In this document: one piece after another, positions 1 to 11,626 of the stretch | How positions within the stretch are numbered: the first letter of the stretch is position 1 | How the letters are laid out: every line of letters starts with the position of its first letter | DNA from: Phragmites australis | Lineage: Eukaryota; Streptophyta; Magnoliopsida; Poales; Poaceae | Length of the DNA: 64,000 nt | Direction of reading: 5' to 3' | Assembly: GCF_958298935.1 (NCBI RefSeq) | Contig: NC_084928.1 | Span: 21,483,501 to 21,547,500 of the forward strand | Made by a program: the position numbers and the translations under genes | The notes under the pieces: generated by a model | What the model was told of the DNA's origin: nothing | The model's input: only the letters and a program-made list of their open reading frames with translations | The model's database searches: none

Positions 1-420
1 CCTTCACGACTTAGCTTCGTCTCGACACAAGCTTCATGATAGTGCCACATACTGCTCCAGTTCTCCTATGGTTTTGAGGCTAAACCGCAAAATCGTAGCA
101 CGCTTCTGAAAGCGTGACTCCTCACTTGCTTATACCTTAAGCAAGCATTCTGATATCAACACGTGTACTCCGTCTTGCGATCCTGACCACCAGTAAGCTT
201 CTCCTCCTCTCGATCCCTCGGGCCGCCTTATCACTTACACTGACATTCCCTTCACTTGACTTTATCAACATACCATCTCCATATGTCTTTCATACTTTGC
301 TTGATCTCCACGTGTTTAGCTAGGATCACACTTGACTCCGTCCAGCCTCATTGATCATCCGGCACCAAGCACTCCGTTTAGCCCCCATCATTCTACCGTT
401 GATGACCAAATTGTATCAAT
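1..420. repeat. Dispersed repeat, left copy
   Basis: Shares a long, diverged similarity in the same orientation with 63060-63440. Shared phrases include ACTTAGCTT, GCACGCTTCT, ACCTTAAGCAA, CGTGTACT, CATCTTGCGATC versus CGTCTTGCGATC, and CTTGACTTTA. It begins at or before the window edge. It is probably a transposon fragment, but no coding domain or terminus is visible. Confidence 0.55.
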
Positions 421-622
421 CACTTGCACACCATGAGATAAACAAGCACATATCTCTAACTCCAATTTCAATTAGTCTATAATCAATATGTTTAAATGAA
501 ATCTCAAATCAATTCAATTCACATCAAAACTTATATAAAACCGATAATCATCAAACCAAATAAATACCAATATCAATCACTCATAACAAATAAACCTAAT
601 CATATTTGAACTTATACTCTTA
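421..622. other. AT-rich spacer
   Basis: AT-rich sequence between the dispersed repeat and the MITE, ending with the TTA target site at 620-622. No gene seen. Confidence 0.4.
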
Positions 623-950
623 GGCCGTGTTTGTTTCCTGCTTCTGGTTCTGCTACTGGCAGAAGCCAGAAGCCAGAACAAATGGGGTTATGGAGAAGTG
701 GCTTCTGGAGAAGCCAGAAGAACAAATGGGGTTATGGAGAAGTGGCTTCTAGAGAAGCTAGAAGCCTGCTTCTGAGGAAAATGAACTAAAGCTGAGAAGC
801 TCGCTGAGATATGCTTTTCTGAAAAGCTATGTGCTGAGAAGCCAAAAATTTATTATAAAAGCTAACAACCTATTTCAAAAATAACTTTTCAGACAAACAA
901 AAACACAACTTTTTAAAAAAACTCAAAACAGAAACTCAAACAAACAGGCC
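623..950. mobile_element. Tourist-like MITE (PIF/Harbinger type)
   Basis: Starts GGCCGTGTTTGTTT and ends AAACAAACAGGCC, imperfect terminal inverted repeats. It is flanked on both sides by TTA (620-622 and 951-953), the typical Tourist target duplication. The interior contains a diverged tandem duplication (about 674-770) built around AATGGGGTTATGGAGAAG. It has no coding capacity, as expected for a non-autonomous element. Confidence 0.75.
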
Positions 951-953
951 TTA

Positions 954-1338
954 ATATAATTGAAAGATTTTACAGGACCTATCGACATTAATGGCCATAT
1001 CCATAACTTTGAGAATTTCTCATTAACTGACTAGGTTAGTAGCCAGTACTGTGTTGGCATAGTACCTCTAATGCAGCAGTGCATCCCTCTTATAATTCTG
1101 TCGTTTTTTATTCCACAGCCAACGACGGTACGACACCAAGCACTGTCAATACGGCACAAGTATTACCACGTATGACACTGCCGTCAGCAGGTCGTCATTG
1201 GGATGGAGGCAATCGATTGGCCGACGGGCGCTAATCCGAGCCCGTGCGACGAGAAAATCATGGGAAGGACCGGAGGCAGTGATGGTGTAGCCGTACAGGG
1301 GAGCGGCCAGGCGCACAGGCCATCATAGCCCCTTCGCA
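954..1338. other. Unassigned spacer
   Basis: Mixed-composition sequence, GC-rich from about 1120 onward. I recognise no gene, repeat or RNA in it. Confidence 0.3.
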
Positions 1339-1588
1339 AGAGCATTTCAACCGTATTTTGTTTATTTTATTTCTCTTTTCATTTGTATTTTTATTTTCTC
1401 TTATTGCTAATAACTTTCTTTCAAAAGAATTTGTGAAACGAAAATAGAGATTCTTATTTTGGATGAAATAGTTTTGAGAATTCTTTTATATTAAAAACTA
1501 TAAAAGAAAACTATTAAAGCATTAAAATGAATGAAAATATCTTTACTAAAAGATTCTCATCGGTAAAAAAAAAGCTCTCGGATGCTCT
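1339..1588. mobile_element. Possible short MITE
   Basis: AGAGCAT at the left and its complement ATGCTCT at the right bound 250 bp of AT-rich sequence that differs in composition from the GC-rich flanks. Only about 7 terminal bases match clearly and no target duplication was found. Confidence 0.25.
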
Positions 1589-2040
1589 AATCGTAATTCC
1601 ACCCAGCGCGTCCGATCGGCGAGGAGGCCAGAAGCGGACGCTCGGGCATGCACCCTTGGGCCCCACGTCCAGGGCGCACACTCCACCTCGTAGGCGTGCC
1701 CCTGTCGGTCCGCCGTGGAAGCCATCATCGCCGTCAAATGCCATCATGCGGCTGGGCGGCTGGCGCGACCGAGCGCCGAGAGGAGGCCAGCGCCCGCCCT
1801 GCTCCGGCTCCAACCCGAGCGCACGGACCGAGCGAGCACGACGGCCTCGGCGTCCGATTGGTTTGAACAAAGCAGTGGGGGCCAACTGCCGAGCAGCAGC
1901 AGCAGGCCTAGCAGCATTGCGAGCACCAGGCGCACTCATGCAGTATGATTTTTATACTGCTGCGCCGTGCCGACTCATGGCGCGGTCCCGCGCCATGATC
2001 CGAACTTGAGGTGACCATCGAACGTCCTGCACTGAGATGG
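1589..2040. other. GC-rich segment with two short hairpins
   Basis: GC-rich and open on both strands, which reflects composition rather than a gene. Near its right end are two inverted repeats: GCAGTAT/ATACTGC at 1940-1960 and an 11-bp perfect pair TCATGGCGCGG/CCGCGCCATGA at 1975-1998 with a 2-base loop. Function unknown. Confidence 0.35.
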
Positions 2041-2864
2041 CAGGAGTACTGTTACAGAAAATGAATAAAAGGTATTTGAATTATCTAATATTTATATCTA
2101 TCAAAACACGAATATAGATATCTATATCCGTATTTATTTCTAAAATAGATACTAAATGTATCCGAATTTGTTTTCGAGATTCAGATTCAAATATGGATAT
2201 CCGAATTGCTTTGAATTTGGATGTGAAAATGGATAATATCCGTATCCGCCAACCAGAGAACCAAATTTCACTAATGTTTTAGAAATTTTAGAGGTGAACG
2301 AAATTTATATATTCCGGCCCAAACAAATTGGATCAAATTTTAGTCAAATTTGATCAAAAATTTAAATTTCTGATATGAATTTTGAACGAAATTTCTAAAA
2401 TTTCAGTAATTACAAATGTTAACGAATTTTTTACACACCAAAATAAAAATTCTTATCGTTAAAGGTGTAAGATCTTTGCATACAACCCGATCGAGTATAT
2501 ATTCGGATTCGAACTACCCGATTCATATTTACATTAAGTATATTCAGATTTGTATTCGTATTTTAAAATATGAATAACAATATAGAAAATAGATTATTCC
2601 ATCCGTATTCAATCCGTTTTCACCTCTAGGTATCATGTCCCAGATAACCATCAAAGTTTATCTGATAAAAAAAATGGTCAATACTTGCTAGGTGATCAAC
2701 TAGTATTTGTGTTTGGGTGAAATAATGTTAAACAAGGTAGTCCCAAAAAAAGAGAAAATGTTAGACAAGGTAGTGCATGTCACGAATGGCCTGCACAAAC
2801 ATTTGGTCGTGGCTGGTGTTTTTTTGACGACCACAATACAATCCAAGGGGTGCAGAACTGCAGA
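2041..2864. other. AT-rich intergenic sequence
   Basis: Composed of AAATTT, GGATAT and TATATCC-like short motifs in both directions. No gene or clear element boundary found. Confidence 0.3.
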
Positions 2865-3949
2865 TTAGGCAGCTGGAAACATGGCTAAATGGCACAGCCT
2901 CCGTAGGTGATTATACCTGCGCTTTTTGCCCGCGATCAGGCCCGATCCTCCCTGGTGAGGCAGCAGGGCTGTCTGCCCTTGGGGGGGTGTGGCGGCATCA
3001 ACTCCGAGGGAGGGGAGTGTATCATGCGCTCTGGAGCCCCGACCCACGGCAGCCATCATGGTCTTCGCATAGTGCACCATGCATCATCGCAGATCTTCCC
3101 TCCTCGCCCGAAGAGACAAACGCTCATTAGAAAAAGGAGCAAGCTTGGGGTGGTGAAAAGATGCTGAATCTTGGATTCTTCTCTTCGCCTTCCCTTGTGT
3201 TGACGCAATCATGCGAGGGCTAACCGCGTGTCGGGCTCCTGTCCTCGCTCCGGCTGTTGTGCTGTTTGTCCGCGTCTGAGTTGGATGCGTAGGAGTACGT
3301 ACGTGCCCATGTTGTCTGCTTTGGAGAAGTATTATACGGAGCCGTTTGGCTACCCGCGCTAAAATTTATGCAGGGGGAATGTTCTGCGCTGAGCTGTACG
3401 GCCGTGAATAAGTATTGGCTGCGTGATGCGACTCTACATTGCCGAGTGTCTCCTAGGGTGGAAACAAATTGGATAGTGCACTCTCTATATTATTTCAAAT
3501 ATAAATTTGAATATCCTCTAACGCTATTTAAAATCAGATTATTCGAATCAATTCTAATCGTCCTACTTCCATTATATAACTAAGTGATCCTCTTACTTCC
3601 ACTATATAACTAAATGACCGCTGACTTAATGTTGGGGTAGTCGGCCAAATCAAAAGAAAACATACATAATGAGTTCTAGTTGTCTTTCACTTGACATAAT
3701 GTTGTAATCAACAGTAGCACCTATAAGGACGGGTGACATTTTAAGGGGGAGTAACTATTTAGCTCAAATCAACAAGATAAATCTAAATCAATTTTATCTA
3801 AATATCCTCAAAGTTTATCTAGTGTGTCTACTCTATCGCAATAAAACAGAACAATAGGTAAGTGTGGAATGTAAATGAGATAGAGAATGCAAATTCGTTA
3901 TGGTGACTTTTTCCTATGATATCGATGAGTTGCCTCTCACCCCTAAATA
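2865..3949. other. Unassigned intergenic sequence
   Basis: A GC-rich part (2865-3320) is followed by AT-rich sequence. A short tandem duplication around 3567-3616 repeats CTTCCA(T/C)TATATAACTAA. Open frames here are below 90 codons and match no family I know. Confidence 0.3.
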
Positions 3950-4342
3950 ATTGTTCTTTGATTGCTAGACTAATATGTTAGCCATATAGTCAAATAGTAG
4001 AGGGCTAGGGGAAGCCGATTCTTTTGTCTCCTAATCCGTTGTTCCTTGACTGCCTGACTAAAGTCGAGGGCTAGAGGAAGTCGATTCTTTGGTCTCCTAA
4101 TCTGTTGTTCCTTGACTGTCTGACTAATATGTTATTCATAATAGTCTGACAGTCAGGGGCAAGGGGAAGTTAATTTTTTTCTTTCTTGATAAGTTGTTCT
4201 TTGGCTACCCATTTAATATGTCAGTCATAATAGTTAGACAGTCAAGGGCTAGGAGAAGTTGATCTTTTTTTTTATTTCTTTCTTCCTTGACTGGTCAAAT
4301 GATATGTTCATCATATCAGCCGAACAGTCGGGGGCTAGGGGT
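3950..4342. repeat. Diverged tandem repeat, units of about 60-95 bp
   Basis: Four to five units start with AGGGCTAGGGGAAG-like sequence and continue with TTGTTCCTTGACTG and CTGACTAATATGTT. Unit starts lie near 4007, 4067, 4153, 4247 and 4330. The purine-rich GGGGGCTAGGGG ends resemble polypurine tracts, so this may be the 3' untranslated region of an old LTR element. Confidence 0.55.
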
Positions 4343-4789
4343 GAGTACCAAGAAGTCTTAAGCCAAGCGAGTAATTAATTCTCCCTAAGGGCATGATTGA
4401 TAGAAATTAATTGTGCCAGAGATCTACTCGAAGGAAGTACCGAGTTTATTACATAACCAAATTAAAAATTTTGTTCAAGGCTTTGCAAGAGGATCTAGAA
4501 GGGTCAAGCCATTGCCGATTGCAGCAACAACTCAGGAACCCTCACACTCAAACTTTTCCTTCACTGAGGGACTGCACATGACTCCTTGCCCGAGTACGTT
4601 GAAGTCGATTTGAGGAAAGTGGATCTTGAAACATCCTAGCGTAGTTGCTAGAGACTCATAAACAACCGCCCTATGCACCTCAAGACTTGGACATCGGGAC
4701 ACTTGCAACCACTAAGTAAACTCCTCCCCCAAGCGAACAAGCTCCTAGAGGTAACTTGGAAGCATGATGTCCTTCACTGAAGAGAGTGA
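4343..4789. other. Left flank of the first gypsy element
   Basis: No domain is recognisable in the 66-codon frame at 4413-4613. This may be the host element into which the gypsy copy was inserted, but no target duplication links it to the sequence after 12746. Confidence 0.3.
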
Positions 4790-5354
4790 TGATGGGTAGT
4801 ATACAACTATTGTATATTAGTATCCTATACATATACAAATCCCCTAGAGTTACCTGTATTCTTGGAGCATACGTTTGTGCTTGGGAAAGGAATCCCTAGA
4901 CGTATGAAAACTGCCTGCCGGTACTAGGATATCTCACATATATGGAAGTTTATCTCTAAGGATATCAGAGTCCTACTCGGGAAGGAGTCCCGGAGCCACA
5001 TGATGACCCCGATATATATATGGAGCCAGGGGACCCTGCGGAGGACAAGCCCATTGAAGTCCAACAAACAAGCCTCAAGCTTTCGAGCCTTCTATAATTG
5101 CGATCCACATCGACATTTTGCCGAGACTACAGGTAAGGAACCCTCGAGTAGGTTTAGATCTATTTAGGCTAGCCAAGACCCCCTTGTACCACTATCTCGA
5201 AGATAAATACTGGACCATAGGACGTAGGGTTATTATCATTTGGGAGGCTTGAACCTATATAAAATTTGTCCATTTGTCGTGTGATTTAGCTACAGGAAGT
5301 ATCCCCTACATCCTTCATGTATTCGTAAGATCAACGGTTCACAAATCATCGACA
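4790..5354 (+). repeat. 5' LTR of the first gypsy element
   Basis: 565 bp, starting TGATGGGTAG and ending ATCATCGACA. A TATA-like GATATATATATGG lies at about 5010. It matches the 3' LTR over its whole length, with shared phrases such as CAAGCCCATTGAAGTCCAAC and CTAGCCAAGACCCCC. Confidence 0.75.
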
Positions 5355-5377
5355 ACTAGCACCGTTTTTGGGGACTG
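5355..5377 (+). other. Primer binding site-like sequence
   Basis: Directly after the LTR the sequence reads ACTAGCACCGTTTTTGGGGA. This resembles the TGGCGCCG...GGGGA sites used by many plant gypsy elements, with mutations. Confidence 0.45.
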
Positions 5378-5607
5378 TGATTGAAGACACTGAATCCTTG
5401 ACACACAACATGTCACCGACTCCATCCAAGTTTGCACCAAGAATCGGCTTCTCAGACGAGGGGTTCTACGACATATTTACCCTCTTAACCGACAAGAAAT
5501 CAACGGTCGACCTGGTGGATCTCGACGACGACCTTATTGGTGATGACTCAAGTGATGAGGTAAGTTATTTTATGGATCAATGTGCTAGAGAATACGATCG
5601 GGCTTGA
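5368..5607 (+). pseudogene. N-terminal gag remnant, first gypsy element
   Basis: Open for 79 codons just after the primer site, acidic near its end (DLVDLDDDL...). This is the place where gag begins in this type of element, but the segment matches no named domain. It ends at a TGA, and coding resumes only as fragments (for example 6048-6416). Confidence 0.45.
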
Positions 5608-6477
5608 ATCACTCGGTGACGAAGGCTATTGCGCAAGTGACGTACTCCGCAAGTCAGGATATTCGCCCTCGGCTTCCAACAATATGGATTGTCAAAGTAC
5701 CTAACCGGAGGTCTCCTTCGATGATAAATCCATGATGGATCTAGACTCCTCTACCGGAGATTACCCTCGAGAACAGGGGCTCCGCTCCATCCAATCATGA
5801 TGAAGATCCTACAAACACACTGGACCCCGCTAGCCTGGCTGTAGGAAACATCAATCAGCCTCCATTGATTACAACTAATCCTATCCAAAATCCCAACGGG
5901 ATCTAGCACCTTGCGTCTCCTAACCATCAACTGGGAACCCAGCATTTCGGATTTGTAGTGGCTTAAAGGCCCCTCCTTCTACGGGAGACCCTACGACAAC
6001 CCCCTACTACATATCTGACTACCCCTGACGGCAAAGGCTGGATCAACTTGATGACCAACATGACCAAAGAAGCTATGATTAAAGCCAAGAACTCTCATCG
6101 AGCAGCGGTCATGAATAGCTCTAACCAGGGAAAGTCCCACGCTAATTCTTCTCACGATGATTTAGATCCTGAGAGATGCAACCCTCGGAACAAGATAGTC
6201 CAAAAAGATAACCGAGCTCCTAACGCTACAATACCTCACCGATCAGGAAAAATCCCATTAACGATCTGTGCGAAGTCATCGAGGAGCGAAGACACTCGAG
6301 GACCCCCGAGGAGCAGTCAATTTCTCCTTAGCGCTCAAACTGGAGGTCATCTTGATGTTGCTCGAGCAGAAGTTAACTGTCTTTCACTCCAAATCTATGG
6401 AGGGTTAACTGGCTAGCTAATTTCCAACCGAGGTTGATTGAGAGCAACAACGCAACCACTAACCTGTTGATTTCCTT

Positions 6478-7236
6478 CAAATCTACACTACATCCATCCA
6501 AGCGACTGGCGGGGATGTAAAGGTGATGGCTAACTACCTCCCCACAACCTTTGAGGAGTCGACCAGAACTTGGCTGACCAATCTACCTCCAGGGACGATC
6601 TACTCATGGAAGCAGCTCTGTGACCTGTTCCAAGTCAACTTCCAAGTCACATATGTTCGCCTCGGTAAGAAGAACGATCATTTCCTGTGTTATGCAGACA
6701 GAGAAGGAAACCTTGCACAAGTTCGCTCGATGCTTTAGCAACACCTGGAACACCATCCTAAAGATAAATGACTATGACATCATCCAAGCATTTACCCATG
6801 GGGTTAGGAGCCAACAATACATTAAGGATGTCACTAGGAAGGAGCCTGAGATAATAAAGGAACTCATGAAGATCATCAAAAAGGTGGCCAATGCCAAAGA
6901 GATACTCCTATTCATCAAAGAAATGGATCAGGGCATCAAGTGCCCCAACCCAAACTAGATTATGGCTCGGTGAAGAGCAAGCACAAGAAAAACTCCAAAG
7001 GAGGTAAGGGCAACAAAATTAAAATTGATGAAGTTTTGATAGATATATCCGACAAGTGTCTCGGTACATCTCAGAGTAAGGGCTATCAGCCAGGCATTGG
7101 TGAATGCTGTGATAAGCCCTGGTGCGACTTCCACAAGACTGGTGGCCACAACCTCCAGCAGTGCCGCATCTACCACAAGCTGGTCAAGCCTGAGATCGAC
7201 AAGGCTAAGGGGAAGAAGACCCAGGTCATGACCTAG
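6478..7236 (+). pseudogene. Retrotransposon gag (capsid and CCHC-like region), frameshifted
   Basis: Gag packages element RNA in the cytoplasm. The Retrotrans_gag domain (PF03732) is read from about 6523 (MANYLPTTFEESTRTW..., SWKQLCDLFQVNF), passes to the +2 frame near 6700 (NTWNTILKINDYDI, HGVRSQQYIKD), and returns to the first frame at 6940. The last part is basic (KSKHKKNSKGGKGNK) and ends with a Cys/His motif WCDFHKTGGHNLQQCR, typical of Tat-type gypsy gag. Two frameshifts and a TAG at about 6736 break it. It is followed by the protease remnant. Confidence 0.75.
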
Positions 7237-7362
7237 AGCAGGGACTCTACCTCTAGCAGTGACGACAACTCAGACCCATTGTCCTACAAGGAAAGTGACA
7301 AAAACGTAAGTCACATGTTCGGTAGCTCCACATCCTATGAATCCAAACAATAGTACAAGACA

Positions 7363-7983
7363 GTGGCCCGAGAAGTCCTAGTAGTGGTCCCCAAGAGTCG
7401 CCAGGCCATCAAGTGGTCAAACATTGTAATCTCTTTCGACCAAGGCAACTGCCCAGAAAACTTCGTAGGGCTAGACTGCTTCCCGATAGTGGTCGAGCCT
7501 ATGATAAACAACTACAAGGTTACCCGAGTGCTAATAGACGGAGGAAGTTCCCTAAACATCCTCTTCACGTGTGCACTCGATGCGATATAGATCTCCTGAT
7601 CTGCCATCAAGCTGGTTACTCAAGCTTTCTATGGTATAGTACCCAAATCTTCAGCCAAGCCCATCACCTAGATATCACTTCTCGTCACCTTTGGGAAGCC
7701 CGACAACTTTCAAATGCAGAAGATTCTATTCTATGTGGTTGATTTTGAGATGGCGTACAACACCATCTTAGGACGACCAACTCTAGTCAAGTTCATGGCT
7801 ACCGTACACTACGCTTACTAGTGCATAAATATTTCAGGACCCGAAGGAGTCATCACCTTCCAGGGATGCCCCAAGGCAAGCCTCTACTACGACAAGTGGA
7901 GTATCGACATGGCAGCTCAACACCAACTTGATAAGAAGACCAAGAACTCAAGGACCAAGGTGGCCAAGAAGCCTTCATCGTGA
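7363..7983 (+). pseudogene. Retroviral-type aspartic protease remnant of the gypsy element
   Basis: The protease matures the element polyprotein. In the first frame the region NIVISFDQGNCPENF is followed by the active-site strand RVLIDGGSSLNILF, where DGGSS takes the place of the canonical DTGA as in many plant gypsy proteases. A stop follows at about 7588. The downstream conserved segment (FEMAYNTILGRPTLVKF, then GPEGVITFQG) is read at about 7702-7983 with another internal stop. Homologous elements normally continue into reverse transcriptase, but here coding stops. Confidence 0.7.
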
Positions 7984-8899
7984 CCACGACCAGAGCATCT
8001 GAATAGCAAGCCCAACAACCTAGAAATTTGGTTCCATGACTAGTTCAGAACCAATTACTAGTTCGGAACCAGTGTAATGGTAATATGCTATCCCCAAAGT
8101 AGAAGGGTCCTTGTGTATTGGTTAAGTCTAATATGTGTTGTATAGGTCAATAGTATATGGTAGTAGGGTCCAAAATAATTCATGGAACGACGATTAGCTT
8201 TGTAAGTCCCATATGTAAGTAGTAAGAGTACATTTATAGTAATAAAGGTCATATTGCTCAAAGAGTTGCTTGAATACTCTTTTCGACCTTATCTATCATC
8301 CTTTGAACCCTAATGCCTGGCAACAAGGTATGCCACTATCCATGTACCTCTACCCACGCGCGCACTCGATATTACAAAAATCTTTTTATGACAAAAGGGA
8401 AGTATGAGTTTATTTTACTCCATTGCATTATTTTCTTCCTAACTTTTAAATTGCCTATCCAAAAATCCTTCCTGGATAGATAGTTGGGACCTTAATGGGT
8501 ACTTGGTACTGAGAACTAAAGATGGCGTATTGTGTATGCTCTAAAAGTGAATTCAAACGATAAGGGATGGAGTTCTAAGTCATAACTTTTGGGTTGTGAA
8601 AAGATTCCTTATCGTGTCCATGAGTGCCTGAGGGTTATGATGATTTCCACTCAAGTCAGACCTAAGGCTGACCATACTAAGCGGCTCAACTAACGACTGA
8701 TGTCTCCTGAACTAAATGGAGGGAGAAGCGAGTAAGTCTACATACGATAAGTTGTCGAACGTGTTCAGTACCAGACACCCACGATGCTCCTAGCTCAAGC
8801 GCAGAACATTTAAGATAAATATATTAGGTTCTAACAAACTACCAAGTTCTTATTATAGATTGTAGGAAATAAAAGCCATAATGCAATGATGTGAACATC
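7984..8899. other. Non-coding middle part of the first gypsy element
   Basis: No reverse transcriptase motif (YxDD) or other domain is found in any frame. It lies where pol would be in an autonomous element, before the opposite-strand coding region. Confidence 0.45.
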
Positions 8900-11626
8900 A
8901 TCATGTTCACATAGCCCTTGGCTAGGTCAGACATCTCCTTCATCATCTGGTTTGCCTCCTCCTCAGTCTCCCCAGGGAACTCCACCTGAAGGACGTCGGT
9001 GTTGATCTCCCGATAGTGCCCTTCAGAATGGCTAGCACCTGGGTGACTGCTTCCTCCATGCCTCGCTAGACCTGGCTCAAGATGTGACCAATCACTATTA
9101 GCTGGAATCCTCCGAAGGCCTTAGCAAGCTTGGTCACCCAGGTGGCCAACCCGGTGGCACCGGCATCCTCCAAAGGCTCCACTTAGATTTTGGCTCTAAC
9201 AATGGCATCCTGGAAGGTATCCAGGGCCACGATGAGCTATTGTTGGATGAAGCCTATCCGGGCTGGCTCCTGGGCTAGGGTATCACGGGTATCGAACCGC
9301 TCTACATGAAAAAGACATTGTGTTCAAATCCAAAAGATGAGGCATGGTGCATCTAAGATATCAGGAAGCTTACCCTTATATTTTTTTCCTCCAATTTGGA
9401 GCACATCCCTTGCTTCTCAGAGACCTCCTTGGACAGTTGGAGGCCCATCTCATTCAGTTGATGATCCATCTCGGCATGGTCCTCTTCAAGTCCGGCTAGG
9501 TAGGCCCTCACCTATCGGACTTCGTTGTGGAGTTTGTACATCTGCGACATGCCCAACTACAAAACCTTAGTCAGCCAGGTGATTTTATTAACTAAACAGT
9601 TGTCTTGCAGGGTTGATTTCACCATAAAGAAGATGCCCATGAAGTCTTCCATGTTATGGCCGCCTTGAACTGGGTCCCCTTAACTACATCCCAACAGGGC
9701 ATGTCGCTAGAGAACGCATGAATGAGTCTCTCTTCCTCGAGTGATGAGACTTCTACCTCCCCACCTCTATCAGCAGGAGCCAGGTTCTCAATAGTCTCAT
9801 CCTCTCATCGCTCGGAGGAATCGACCTCCTAGATCCAAGGTTGTGGGGCTCAAGGGTTGGTGCTGGTCCTCCATGCAACCTATGAGAAAGAAGGTAAATA
9901 TCGCATTTTTAAAAACGTAAGGAAGGTGTCGAGGCTAACAACCATACCTAGGCTTCTTCAAGTCTCTGAACGTCTTCAACTGGCCGAGGAGGGAGCCCTC
10001 TCTTGGATTTCTTTTGAGGGTCATCCACCTCGATTGCAACTTCTAGCACGAATGAGGTCACGACAGCCAAAGATCCTATCCCAATGATTGCCTTTATTTG
10101 GTCCTGGTCTGACAACTACTCGGACGTCAGACTAATCGACTACCATGGCTACAGGGGTTTGGCGAAAGTCTGAACTCACATGAGGTGCAGATTGAGGGGA
10201 TAGAACTATGGGAGTTGTGGTTGGGGTCAGATGCATTGGGTCTGGAGTTGAGGTTTGAGGCACGAGGACTAGGGTCAGAATTGGCATCACCATAGGATTG
10301 CTAACCGAGGAGCCATCGCATGTTGAGCCCACATCTTACTCTGGTATGTTAGAAATGACAGAGGATGAGGCTGATGACATAGTTGCTTTGCCTCTACTTC
10401 CGCCTGGGACCTCGCTTCCCATGAATTCTACCTCATCCTCATCCTCGTCCCATGCACCTGCATTCTCGGCCTTCGGGTTAGGCCACTTGCGTCCCCGTCG
10501 CTTCATGATTCATGCTGACCACCACCCTAGATCAAAACTAATCGGAAGGAAGAAGAAGAGAAAAAGTCTCACGAGGCTTACTGACAAGATCTTGGCCCTA
10601 TCATCGGCTTTCATCTCTATGATGGGGATCAGGATGTTCTCACAGTTGGGCTCATGAGCTGTTATGAAGAGGAACTTGGTCCTTTGCTCCACCTCCTTCA
10701 GAGAGAGATTTGCAGACAAGAACAACTCATGAAATATATGACCATAGTACACCCAATAACTATTCAGGATAGGTGGGTACCTGTCTCACCCACGGGCTGG
10801 GTCCTCTCCAGCGGTGAACTCCGAAGCACTGAAAATCCTCAGCTTGAGAGGACCCATGCGGCGCTTTGATGAAATCCCAAGTGATGTCATAAGCTATCAG
10901 TCCCTGCTCCTTTAGATCAAGGATCTTGATGATGAGGGTTTGAGTAGCAGTGGTGGTCTTCGGTGATTTCGTCCACAGTGGCCTTGCAAGTGATGCGAGT
11001 CCTCGTTACTTGATTTTGGTTGGGGGTGGCTGGGAGAAGAACCACCTTTTATGCCACCCCGACCAATAGCTCTTGGCAAAGAAATTGATGTACTCTGCTG
11101 ACTTCCTGTCACGAAGGTGGAATCCGGCACTACAAGTGACCCTACCCGAAAACCTCTTTAGGAAATAGAAGTACCATAAGAGGTCAATTGAGGGGCGCGC
11201 CCATGTAGGCCTCACATAGGTGTGCGAAGACGTTGAGCATGATGATAGAGTTGGGTTTGAGATGGATGAGCTCGATACCGCAAAAGCTGAGAACACAGAG
11301 GAAGAAGCTGGAAGGAGGGAAATGGAAGCAACATGGAAGAAGTCAAGAAATATGATGGCCCAGGTAGTGTCTAGGCTAGGGATCTCTTGACCCTCCGTCA
11401 GTGCAATGACGATCAAGGCACATGGATTAATTATCTCATCGCGCTCTAGCTGGACCATGACCTCCTCTGAAACGTTTGATGCCGCTCCTGCCAAAATTCC
11501 AAACTTGGCGGCGCCAGCATTGGAGCTCTCTAGCCTATGAATCTTCTTGTGGCCCATGATGCCTGGGGGATGCAGATGGCAAGGCTTGGGTTTTAGTGGT
11601 GGTTGTAGGCACAAAACAGGAGGCAA
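8900..11626 (-). pseudogene. Opposite-strand protein of gypsy elements (Transposase_28 / putative gypsy-type transposon domain), decayed
   Basis: Read on the minus strand. The longest open piece is 11626-11006 (206 codons). It contains SLDTTWAIIFLDFFHVA, then RPSIDLLWYFYFLKRFSGRV and FHLRDRKSAEYINFF ending KSYWSGWHKRWFF. This pattern fits the plant domain PF04195, annotated as a putative gypsy-type transposon protein of unknown function. Further down, around 9513-9400, the minus strand reads RAYLAGLEEDHAEMDHQL, a charged heptad-like segment consistent with a coiled coil. Stops and frameshifts separate the pieces. The function of this antisense protein family is not established. Confidence 0.6.

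Noticed and set aside
9310..9340. GTTCAAATCC-like phrase considered as a tRNA T-arm
   Set aside because: No A-box, cloverleaf or acceptor stem could be found around it.
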